From an uncultured Eubacteriales bacterium (GTDB lineage Bacteria > Bacillota_I > Bacilli_A > RF39 > UBA660): DNA of 15,314 nucleotides. Where the stretch lies: assembly GCA_900321645.1 (NCBI GenBank), contig ONWZ01000070.1, positions 1 through 15,314 of the forward strand, in the 5' to 3' direction. Each line of letters begins with the position of its first letter. The stretch's first letter is position 1. Under the pieces are notes generated by a model. The model was not told where the DNA came from and did not search any database. It was given only the letters and a program-made list of their open reading frames with translations. This document shows positions 1 through 6,639 of the stretch, piece by piece. The position numbers and the translations under genes were made by a program.

Positions 1-96
1 AATATTTTCTTTTTTTGTATCATTCTTTTTTTGACATCCACATAATGTAAATAGTACTAAAAGCAGAAATAGATATAGTATTATTTTCTTTTGCAT
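1..96 (-). CDS. Putative lipoprotein, partial (N-terminus only)
   Basis: The first 32 codons of a minus-strand gene are visible, and the rest lies off the left edge. The start is ATG at 96-94, preceded by a textbook Shine-Dalgarno GGAGGCT (110-104) seven bases upstream. Residues 1-21 form a lipoprotein signal peptide: a basic start (MQKK), a hydrophobic core at residues 5-18, and the lipobox-like L18-C19-G20-C21, with C21 the likely lipidated cysteine. A Lys/Asn-rich linker follows. Family knowledge says such a protein is lipidated by Lgt, cleaved by LspA and anchored on the outer face of the membrane. No functional domain falls within the window. The neighbouring gene at 144-740 has a similar layout (short anchor, then a Lys/Ser/Thr/Asn linker), so the two may act together, but that is inference. 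Confidence 0.7.
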   Translation of the reverse strand, partial: MQKKIILYLFLLLVLFTLCGCQKKNDTKKENI

Positions 97-114
97 AATT
101 AGTAGCCTCCAACG

Positions 115-140
115 AAAAAAGCAATTATTAACTGCTTTTT
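115..140 (-). terminator. Rho-independent terminator after the 144-740 gene
   Basis: An eight-base-pair hairpin (arms 116-123 and 133-140, AAAAAGCA paired with TGCTTTTT, nine-base loop) lies just past the TAA at 146-144. On the minus strand it is followed by a run of six T (120-115). The stem is AU-rich, so read-through is likely. It ends only four bases before the Shine-Dalgarno of the partial lipoprotein gene. Confidence 0.6.
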
Positions 141-143
141 AAC

Positions 144-740
144 TTATTTATAATCATCTAATAAGGACGTATCAGTACATGGCTTGAATGTTATTTCTTG
201 ATCACCTGTCATATATTCTTCCACTTCTTTTGTAGTATAGCTTTTTCTAACTATCCAGTCATTTACTAAAGTGTATGATGATACTATTTCATATCCCATA
301 TTTCCTGAAACTGATAAAAGTGTTCCATCATTCATTTTATATAATATCGTATCTTTATCAAATTGACCATTAATTGTTCCAACAAATACAATATAATTAT
401 TATCAATATTTCCTAAATTTTCATCGTATGAATATATGTTTAAATTGCCAATAATAGTATTTCCAATAATACCATGTGTATATATTAATAATTCTGGAAT
501 ATTATCATCATTAATATCAACAACTGAATACTCGTGTCTAGCTTCTTCAAAGTCTCCAATCATACTTTTATAATATTTAATTATTTGTGAAGTTTCAACT
601 GAACTTTTTTGTTTTGATGTTTCATTAGTGCTTTTTTCTTTTTTACCAATAACTCCTGTAAGCATTAGGATAATTAAAGCAATTAACAACAATATAATTA
701 TTATCAAACTAAATATAATTTTTTTGTTTTTACTTCTCAT
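144..740 (-). CDS. Membrane-anchored protein with DxNxDxxxE calcium-loop motif, function unknown
   Basis: This is a 198-residue protein starting at ATG 740 with Shine-Dalgarno AGAGGTG eight bases or less upstream. Residues 8-30 are one strongly hydrophobic helix after a basic start (MRSKNKK). It lacks a lipobox, so it reads as a signal anchor with the C-terminal domain outside the cell. Residues 33-55 are a Lys/Ser/Thr linker. The domain from about 52 onward contains D75-I-N77-D78-D79-N80-I-P-E83-L, the short calcium-binding loop common in extracellular Bacillota proteins that resemble FG-GAP or EF-hand loops. The rest is beta-rich with no catalytic signature I recognise. It probably has its own promoter (760-787) and ends at a hairpin (115-140). 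It might be a sensor or surface-binding protein, but no specific function can be assigned. Confidence 0.75.
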   Translation of the reverse strand: MRSKNKKIIFSLIIIILLLIALIILMLTGVIGKKEKSTNETSKQKSSVETSQIIKYYKSMIGDFEEARHEYSVVDINDDNIPELLIYTHGIIGNTIIGNLNIYSYDENLGNIDNNYIVFVGTINGQFDKDTILYKMNDGTLLSVSGNMGYEIVSSYTLVNDWIVRKSYTTKEVEEYMTGDQEITFKPCTDTSLLDDYK

Positions 741-759
741 TTTTACACCTCTATTATTG

Positions 760-787
760 ATTATAGTACTTAATATATAATTGTTAA
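760..787 (-). promoter_or_regulatory. Candidate sigma-A promoter for the 144-740 gene
   Basis: On the minus strand, TTAACA (787-782, five of six matches to the -35 consensus) is separated by 16 bases from a perfect TATAAT (765-760). The predicted start leaves a short leader before the AGAGGTG ribosome site. Confidence 0.55.
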
Positions 788-856
788 ATTATTTTTTGTC
801 TTTTTATTATATTTGTCAATATTGATGTCAAATAGTAATTAATTATTATCATAATA

Positions 857-892
857 AAACAGCAATAATATTTTCACATATTATTGCTGTTT
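857..892 (-). terminator. Hairpin terminator after the PBECR4-like gene
   Basis: A perfect 15-base-pair stem (857-871 with 878-892) has a six-base loop TTTCAC and begins four bases beyond the TAA of the 897-1772 gene. On the minus strand the arm ends GCTGTTT and runs into TATTATG, so the U tract is short and broken, but the stem is long and perfect. Confidence 0.65.
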
Positions 893-896
893 ATAC

Positions 897-1772
897 TTAT
901 TTAGTTTTTGTTTTAATCTTAGATTGACTTGCTAAGATACTTTCATAATCACCATAGATATTAATTCTATTTGGTAAATTATGTTCTCTAATAATTGATT
1001 TATATTGATTTAATAAGGCTATTTTTTCACTAGCACTAGCTTCACTTTTCTCCATTTTTTCATCGGTTGTTACTAAAATTTGAGTTGGGATAACAACTTC
1101 TTGACTATTAAAGAAATCGCTTGTATTGGTTGGTGCAATCAATGTTTCAGCAACATATTTAGCATCTACATCAGGAGTAGTGATAGTCTTATCTTCTTGT
1201 AAAATACCCATCATAAAGTATGGGGCTGAAGGTTCATTACTTTGAACATATAAGAATTTATCACTATTAGAACCAATTTGTAAATTGCTTAATCTTTGAT
1301 ATGTATCTTTATCAAAATTGATAACACCAAAATTAAATTTACTAAAGTCTGATAATTTTTCAAAAATAGCACATTTAACCATTACACGATAATAGTTAAT
1401 AGCTTTTCCATAATGATTATAATCATATTCTAGTACAGCATCAAAATTATTGACAATACTTTTTAATAATTCATATGCTCTTGGTATATAATCTAATCCT
1501 AATACTTCTTGTCTATAAAGATCAAAATAATCACCTGTTAAATTTTTATAATCAATACCTATTAAGTGACATAAATTTTTATTTAATATTTCAAATGATA
1601 TTTGTTCACCATTTGATAATACTAATTCATATTGTTTATTGTTATAATACTTTTCATAGTATTCAAGTGCTTCTGCTAGTTTTTCTAAAGCAGCGGTAGC
1701 ATAATCAATTCCTGGATAAGGAACATTTTTAGCCCACGATTTTACAAATCCTAATTCTTTTTTGGTTATCAT
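897..1772 (-). CDS. PBECR4-like domain protein (putative nuclease fold), tentative
   Basis: This 291-residue soluble protein starts at ATG 1772, behind AGAGGGGATATT. No signal peptide or membrane helix is present. Residues 33-75 read as a helix, then a beta hairpin (YELVLSNGEQISFEI), then HLIGI (69-73). This resembles the start of PBECR4 domains, the phage-Barnase-EndoU-ColicinE5/D-RelE-like nuclease group, where a beta hairpin on a 'NGe.i.f' turn precedes an HL.Gl segment. Later landmarks that fit are an FMMGIL strand (186-191) and PDVDAKYVAETLI (200-212). Residues 235-291 form a charged, helical extension ending in a Lys/Thr-rich tail. Such domains are often found in phages and mobile elements, yet no phage gene lies nearby. 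The gene is monocistronic, with its own promoter and terminator. The family call is from memory of the pattern and is uncertain. Nuclease activity is unproven and no catalytic set can be named with certainty. Confidence 0.5.
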   Translation of the reverse strand: MITKKELGFVKSWAKNVPYPGIDYATAALEKLAEALEYYEKYYNNKQYELVLSNGEQISFEILNKNLCHLIGIDYKNLTGDYFDLYRQEVLGLDYIPRAYELLKSIVNNFDAVLEYDYNHYGKAINYYRVMVKCAIFEKLSDFSKFNFGVINFDKDTYQRLSNLQIGSNSDKFLYVQSNEPSAPYFMMGILQEDKTITTPDVDAKYVAETLIAPTNTSDFFNSQEVVIPTQILVTTDEKMEKSEASASEKIALLNQYKSIIREHNLPNRINIYGDYESILASQSKIKTKTK

Positions 1773-1796
1773 AATATCCCCTCTTTCAGGGCAAAT

Positions 1797-1825
1797 ATAT
1801 TACCACATATTTGTTCGTTTGTCAA
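1797..1825 (-). promoter_or_regulatory. Sigma-A promoter for the PBECR4-like gene
   Basis: On the minus strand, a perfect TTGACA (1825-1820) stands 17 bases from TAATAT (1802-1797). The -10 is preceded by TGG, giving an extended -10 (TGn). It is back to back with the promoter of the plus-strand gene at 1885, with only seven bases between the two -35 boxes. Confidence 0.75.
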
Positions 1826-1832
1826 TTTTCTC

Positions 1833-1861
1833 TTGATATTGATTATATTATTTATTATAAT
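1833..1861 (+). promoter_or_regulatory. Sigma-A promoter for the PH-like gene
   Basis: TTGATA (1833-1838, five of six matches) stands 17 bases before a perfect TATAAT (1856-1861). Transcription would start near 1868, leaving a leader of under 20 bases that still includes the AGGTGAT ribosome site at 1875-1881. Confidence 0.75.
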
Positions 1862-1884
1862 TATTTTAGAATATAGGTGATATT

Positions 1885-2805
1885 ATGAATCTTAAAAATA
1901 TGATTAATAAAATTAATGATTTTGTAAATACAAAAAAGGAAGAATATGAATTATATAATCAAAAAGTCGCAAACTCAAAAACATTTGAATTAACAAATCA
2001 AATAGTAAGTAATAATAATATTAATGATGGCAATAGTTATGAATATGCTAGTATGTGTCCTTATATTGACTTAAGTTTTGCTAAAATAATTGATAGTATT
2101 ATTCCTTTAAATGAAATAATACTTAGTGTTAATTATTTTACCCAGAAAAAAGATAATGAAAGTTATGTTATGGTATTAACTAATTTAAGAATTATCATTA
2201 TGGATAAAGAAAAATATCGTAATTATAATTATAACGAAATAACTAAGTTTGAAATCATTACGAAATCTTTAATGAGTCAAATAATTGATATCAATGATAT
2301 TATTATTAGTCTTGATGTTAGTCAAGAAGAACTAGATACAATTTATAATTTAATTACCAATATTGATTATCGTAATAATTATATTATAGAAAAAAGTAAA
2401 TACTTATGCGGTATTAGACCAGTATATCAAAGATTAAATAAAATCAGTTCTGGTATTACGATTGATGATAATAAAAATGTCGTTTTTCACGATAAGAAAA
2501 TTAATAATTACTTATGTAAATACGATGATATATTAAATTACGAAGTACTGGAAGATAATACACCAGTATTAAAAAGAAAAACGAATGAATCTAGCCATAT
2601 GATGACCTTTTCAAAAAAAGAATGTATGCATATGACACTTAGAGTTACGTTAAATAATAATCAAGTATTTGAAATAAATATTTTGGAGCCAACAACTTTT
2701 AATAATATTTATAGTCATACTGATAGTAGATACCTAACAGAATTTAATTTTGTCAAAGAAATAATTGACAAGTTAGATTCGATGAATGATACTTTATATC
2801 GTTAA
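1885..2805 (+). CDS. Two-domain protein with PH-like fold, function unknown
   Basis: This is a 306-residue soluble protein starting at ATG 1885, after AGGTGAT at the expected spacing. Residues 1-50 are helical and charged. Residues 68-160 look like a bacterial PH domain: strand NEIILSVNYF, strand SYVMVLTNLRIIIMD with the typical 'vLTnlRiii' core, strand KYRNYNYNEITKFEI, then a closing amphipathic helix (148-158). A second beta-rich module (190-298) has ITIDDNKNVVFHD and YDDILNYEVLED, a pattern seen in Bacillota proteins of the DUF4428 or SHOCT-associated kind. It ends in a helix (285-300). Bacterial PH-like domains often bind proteins or membranes; no ligand can be read here. The gene is monocistronic and convergent with ftsW, sharing a terminator with it. 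The fold call is by eye only. Confidence 0.7.
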   Translation: MNLKNMINKINDFVNTKKEEYELYNQKVANSKTFELTNQIVSNNNINDGNSYEYASMCPYIDLSFAKIIDSIIPLNEIILSVNYFTQKKDNESYVMVLTNLRIIIMDKEKYRNYNYNEITKFEIITKSLMSQIIDINDIIISLDVSQEELDTIYNLITNIDYRNNYIIEKSKYLCGIRPVYQRLNKISSGITIDDNKNVVFHDKKINNYLCKYDDILNYEVLEDNTPVLKRKTNESSHMMTFSKKECMHMTLRVTLNNNQVFEINILEPTTFNNIYSHTDSRYLTEFNFVKEIIDKLDSMNDTLYR

Positions 2806-2834
2806 AAAAGAATAAGTTATTTCTTATTCTTTTT
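2804..2834. terminator. Bidirectional terminator between PH-like gene and ftsW
   Basis: A perfect 12-base-pair stem (2805-2816 with 2823-2834, AAAAAGAATAAG paired with CTTATTCTTTTT) has a six-base loop. The plus strand ends in five T and the minus strand in six T, so it can serve both convergent genes. The stop of the plus-strand gene lies at the foot of the left arm (2803-2805). The ftsW stop (2819-2817) sits in the loop. Confidence 0.85.
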
Positions 2835-3947
2835 ATATGTCTCATAATGAACTCTTTGAACTAATCCCATTGAAAATAATAAGGTTATGGTATAACTACC
2901 ACCATATGATAAGAATGGTAGTGGAACACCGGTTAATGGGCCAATATTAAGAGTTCCGATTAAATTGATTGAAATATGTAGTAAAAGATAAGCAAAGACC
3001 CCATAAACAATAATGGCATTGCCTAAATCAGTTGCCTTCTTGGCTATTTTTAAGATACGATATAACATAAACATATAGGCAAAAATAATTATTAAGCCAA
3101 CGATTAAGCCCCATTCTTCGACAATGATAGGAAAGATAAAGTCGGTATGTGATTCGGGTAAATATAGATATTTTTGGGTACTCTCGCCAATTCCTTTACC
3201 AGTTAAGCCACCATTTTTTAGGGCAATAATACTATTACATAATTGATAGCCCGTTTTATCTTCGTATCTTTCACAAGGATTCATAAATTGGAATCTTTTT
3301 AATTGATAATCTCTTAAGAAAGAGCCACCAGTTAAGATAATGGTCAAGATTACTAAAACGATACCACCAACAAATATTTTATTGATTGGTCCTTTAGTTT
3401 GTCTTTTTAATGGTAAGGCATAAAAGATTAAAACAACAATACCAAAGATAACAAATGCCGTTCCTAAGTCTGGTTGCATGGCAATGGTAGCAATAATAAT
3501 TAATGAAATAATAATTGGTTTTAAAAGAATCCATTGATTATCTAATTCATTTTTATGTTTATTATAATAATAAGCTAAATATAAAATAATAAATATCTTC
3601 CCTATCTCACTCGGTTGCACAGTTATTATCTTCAGGTCATACCAGCTTTGGCTGGAATTATAAACAGCTCCATAGGCCATTAGGCCAAATAATGATATGA
3701 TTAAAACAATAATCATAAAGGGGGAGGTATTTTTAAATAACTTCGTAGGGAAATAGATAGCAATCAAAAAGGCAATCATCCCAATTAGCATAAATAGTGT
3801 CTGTCTAATCAAATAGAAATAAATACTATTATGATAACGCATATAAGAAGCCATCGAAGAGGCACTTAAGACCATAATAAGTCCAAATATCATGAAAACA
3901 AACATGATAATTAATAATGGTTTATCTAATTTGGTAGACTTCTTCAT
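2817..3947 (-). CDS. ftsW: FtsW/RodA-family SEDS peptidoglycan glycosyltransferase, probably FtsW
   Basis: This 376-residue polytopic membrane protein polymerises lipid II into glycan strands, working with a class B penicillin-binding protein. SEDS landmarks are all present: SWYDL...VQPSEIGK (101-117), AMQPDLGT (157-163) with D160 the likely catalytic aspartate, NGGLTGKGIGEST (245-257), YLPESHTDFIF (262-272) and GVPLPFLSYGGS (340-351). The STQKYLYLPESHTDF form and the GPLTGVPLPF signature favour FtsW (septal) over RodA (elongation), but the split is not certain. Two cysteines, C225 and C237, lie in the large extracytoplasmic loop. Start ATG 3947 follows AAAGGATAGTGATATC. It lies directly after the dtd terminator. 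Only a weak promoter (TAATAT near 3968-3973, no good -35) is visible, so read-through may contribute. Confidence 0.9.
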   Translation of the reverse strand: MKKSTKLDKPLLIIMFVFMIFGLIMVLSASSMASYMRYHNSIYFYLIRQTLFMLIGMIAFLIAIYFPTKLFKNTSPFMIIVLIISLFGLMAYGAVYNSSQSWYDLKIITVQPSEIGKIFIILYLAYYYNKHKNELDNQWILLKPIIISLIIIATIAMQPDLGTAFVIFGIVVLIFYALPLKRQTKGPINKIFVGGIVLVILTIILTGGSFLRDYQLKRFQFMNPCERYEDKTGYQLCNSIIALKNGGLTGKGIGESTQKYLYLPESHTDFIFPIIVEEWGLIVGLIIIFAYMFMLYRILKIAKKATDLGNAIIVYGVFAYLLLHISINLIGTLNIGPLTGVPLPFLSYGGSYTITLLFSMGLVQRVHYETYKKNKK

Positions 3948-3984
3948 GATATCACTATCCTTTATATTAGTGTAACAAAGAGTT

Positions 3985-4020
3985 AAAAAAAAGTAAACTT
4001 AAATGATTAAGTCTACTTTT
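3985..4020 (-). terminator. Strong intrinsic terminator of the comN-secDF-rel-dtd operon
   Basis: A 14-base-pair stem with one mismatch (3989-4002 with 4007-4020) has the four-base loop ATGA. On the minus strand a run of eight T follows (3992-3985). It begins eight bases after the dtd stop codon and separates the operon from ftsW. Confidence 0.85.
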
Positions 4021-4028
4021 ATTTGACA

Positions 4029-4466
4029 TTATTTCTCTAAGAGAATTGTAATTGGGCCATCATTGGTGAAAGTTACTTTCATTTCAGCACCAAAAATACC
4101 GGTTTCAACATTGACATTTTGATTTTTTAATTTACTATTAAATTCATCATATAAAATGGTTGCTTTATCACCTGATAAGGCTTTCGTGTAGCTTGGCCTT
4201 CTTCCTTTGGAAGCATCACCATATAAAGTAAATTGACTAATTGAAAGAATACTACCATTTGTGTCTAATAAGCTTTTATTCATGACACCATTTTCATCAT
4301 CGAAGATTCTTAAGTTAATAACTTTATCGACCATATAATCGATTTCTTTACTCATATCGGTATCAGTAAAACCCACTAATAACATTAAGCCTTTATCGAT
4401 TTGACCTACTACTTTGCCATCTACGGTAACTTTTGCTTCTTCACATCTTTGAACAACTACTCTCAT
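4029..4466 (-). CDS. dtd: D-aminoacyl-tRNA deacylase
   Basis: This 145-residue cytoplasmic enzyme hydrolyses D-amino acids (and mischarged glycine) from tRNA, clearing errors from translation. The sequence carries the family's two signatures: SQFTLYGD (77-84) followed by KGRRPSY, and the NDGPIT motif (135-140) holding the Gly-Pro pair of the chirality-proofreading site. Its opening, MRVVVQRC, and its length are typical. The ATG (4466-4464) overlaps the rel stop by one base (TAATG), and only a weak AGGT site lies upstream. Translation is therefore probably coupled to rel. It is the last gene of its operon, and rel-dtd adjacency is conserved in Bacilli. Confidence 0.97.
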   Translation of the reverse strand: MRVVVQRCEEAKVTVDGKVVGQIDKGLMLLVGFTDTDMSKEIDYMVDKVINLRIFDDENGVMNKSLLDTNGSILSISQFTLYGDASKGRRPSYTKALSGDKATILYDEFNSKLKNQNVNVETGIFGAEMKVTFTNDGPITILLEK

Positions 4467-6619
4467 TAGTTTACCTGTCTTTCTACTTTGTTTACAAAGC
4501 CGGAATTATTTAAATCAATGATAAATTTATCTAGAACATTTTTATTTTCAACCATAATGGTTATAGAATATATTTTAAATTCACTTTTGGTAATGGTTGT
4601 AACTGAATCAATCAAGATATTATTAGCTGTTGCAAGGGTAATAATATTTAATAGATTATCATCGGTATTCGTATAGATTAATAAATCAGTTGGGAATTTC
4701 TTAGTAATATCTTCATTCCATTTAACATTAATTAATCTTTCATCTAGATCGAGAATATTTTTACAATTACTACGATGAACCGTAATACCAGATCCTTTGG
4801 TAATATAACCAATAATATTATCACCAGGAATTGGTTTACAACAACCACTCAAGGTTACTTTTATTTCATTCATGCCTTCGACTAAGACATCATTTTTAAT
4901 GGTCGCTTTTTTTATTCGACTACTACTCTTCTTAAGAATTTTATCAGCTGCATTTTCTTTTTTAGTAATTAAATGCATAACATTGGAAACAGCATATTTT
5001 CCTGAACCCAATGAAATATATAGATCATCTAAATCTTTCAATTTAAGATTATCTAAAATAAGATCTAAATATTTATCTAGGGTTTCATTTACTCCCAAGT
5101 CTCTACGGCGTAAGGCCTTTTCAAAGATTTCAGCCCCTTTAGAAAGATTTTCATCTTTTTCTCTTTTGGTGTAGAAAGCTTTGATTTTATTTTTAGCATG
5201 ACTGGTAACAACAAAGTTTAACCAATCTTTATTAGGGCCTTTAGATAGTTTACTGGTATTTACTTTAATGATATCACCAGTTTTAAGGACATAGTCAAAT
5301 GGGACGATACTGTCGTTCACAATAGCACCAATCATTTTATCCCCTACTTCACTATGTACTCGATATGCGAAATCGACGCAAGTGGCACCATTAGGAAGCT
5401 CGATAACATCTCCTTTAGGGGTATATACATAAATGGAATCGTTGAAAAGAATATCTTTTTTGACATTACTGATAAACTCTTCTGGGGTACTAGCATCTTC
5501 ATTAAGCTCAATGATACTTCTAAAGATTTCTAGTTTTTGTTCCATTTGATCTTTATTATTAACTTTTTTATTTTCTTTATATGACCAGTGGGAAGCAATA
5601 CCATATTCAGCAATCCTGTCCATTTCATAAGTTCTTATTTGAATTTCAAAGAGTTCACCATCAATGCCAAAAACAGTGGTATGAAGAGATTGATAAAGGT
5701 TAGTTTTAGGCATGGCAATATAGTCTTTGAATCTTTTTGGAACTGGTTTATATTTTGAATGAATTAAACCTAGAGCTAGATAACATTCTTGTTCCGTATT
5801 AACAAATACACGCAATGCTAAAATATCATAAATATCTTCAAATTTCTTGCCTTTATTCATTTTATTGTAGATACTGTAAATACCTTTACTACGGCCTTTT
5901 ATTTCATGGGTAATATTATGTTCTGTCAAAAGGTTACTTACTTCATCTAACATTTTACCAACAGCTTCATCACGTTCGGTTTTCTTTAGATTTAGTTTTT
6001 CAACAATGTCATAATAGGCATCAGGGTTTAAGTATCTTAGGGAAAGATCTTCAAGTTCTGATTTTAATTTATACATACCAAGACGATGAGCAACGGGTGT
6101 TAAGATTTCTAAGGTTTCCTTGGCTTTTCGTTTTTGTTTAGCTTCCGATAAGACATATAAAGTACGCATGTTATGAAGTCTATCGGCTAGTTTTACAATT
6201 AAGACTCTAACGTCAGATGAAAGTCCTACCAAGATTTTTCTTTGATTGGCAGCCATCTGTTCAGAATCTGAAGTGAATTTTAAACGATTAATTTTAGTGA
6301 CACCATCAACTATTTTAGCAACATTTTCACCAAATAAATCTTTGATTTCTTCGTAAGTACTATCAGAGTCTTCGATGGTATCATGTAGTAATGCTGCAGC
6401 GACAGCTTCAGCATCGGCATTAACATCGGTTAAAATCCACGCGACATTTAGTGGATGGGTAATATAATCATCCCCAGTAATGCGTTTTTGAGAAAAATGT
6501 TTTTTATAGGCATACTCATAAGCATTCCTAATAAGACTTAAATCTTCAGGAATTTCATCATATTCTTTTACTTTATTTAGTAAATCTTCAATACTAATGT
6601 TTTCAGTTTTAACACTCAT
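4466..6619 (-). CDS. rel: Bifunctional (p)ppGpp synthetase/hydrolase Rel
   Basis: Rel makes (p)ppGpp from ATP and GDP/GTP on starved ribosomes and hydrolyses it otherwise. Numbering is from ATG 6619 (717 residues). The hydrolase domain keeps its metal site: ITHP (53-56), LLHDTIED (77-84) and LADRLHNM (144-151). The synthetase domain has GRSKGIYSIYNKM (242-254), YDILALRV (264-271), the RFKD loop (296-299, the form found in bifunctional enzymes) and EIQIRT (325-330). The TGS domain (about 392-455), a zinc-finger region with C593-C594, H615 and C619, and a C-terminal ACT domain (about 640-717) follow. Both active sites look intact. GTG 6631 is an alternative start in frame (four more residues) but has only AAGAAA upstream. 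ATG 6619 has GTGGGTG at good spacing and is preferred. It lies 20 bases after the secDF stop. Confidence 0.97.
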   Translation of the reverse strand: MSVKTENISIEDLLNKVKEYDEIPEDLSLIRNAYEYAYKKHFSQKRITGDDYITHPLNVAWILTDVNADAEAVAAALLHDTIEDSDSTYEEIKDLFGENVAKIVDGVTKINRLKFTSDSEQMAANQRKILVGLSSDVRVLIVKLADRLHNMRTLYVLSEAKQKRKAKETLEILTPVAHRLGMYKLKSELEDLSLRYLNPDAYYDIVEKLNLKKTERDEAVGKMLDEVSNLLTEHNITHEIKGRSKGIYSIYNKMNKGKKFEDIYDILALRVFVNTEQECYLALGLIHSKYKPVPKRFKDYIAMPKTNLYQSLHTTVFGIDGELFEIQIRTYEMDRIAEYGIASHWSYKENKKVNNKDQMEQKLEIFRSIIELNEDASTPEEFISNVKKDILFNDSIYVYTPKGDVIELPNGATCVDFAYRVHSEVGDKMIGAIVNDSIVPFDYVLKTGDIIKVNTSKLSKGPNKDWLNFVVTSHAKNKIKAFYTKREKDENLSKGAEIFEKALRRRDLGVNETLDKYLDLILDNLKLKDLDDLYISLGSGKYAVSNVMHLITKKENAADKILKKSSSRIKKATIKNDVLVEGMNEIKVTLSGCCKPIPGDNIIGYITKGSGITVHRSNCKNILDLDERLINVKWNEDITKKFPTDLLIYTNTDDNLLNIITLATANNILIDSVTTITKSEFKIYSITIMVENKNVLDKFIIDLNNSGFVNKVERQVN

Positions 6620-6639
6620 GATTACACCCACTTTCTTTT

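Noticed and set aside
1475..1699. Plus-strand open frame inside the PBECR4-like gene
   Set aside because: It has no ribosome site, its composition is AT-driven, and it lies entirely antisense to a gene with a good promoter and start.
3948..3984. A firm promoter for ftsW
   Set aside because: A TAATAT box exists but the -35 position falls in the T run of the dtd terminator, so it is mentioned only as weak.
4466..6631. GTG at 6631 as the start of rel
   Set aside because: Only AAGAAA lies upstream, whereas ATG 6619 has GTGGGTG at normal spacing. The four extra residues are not part of the family core.
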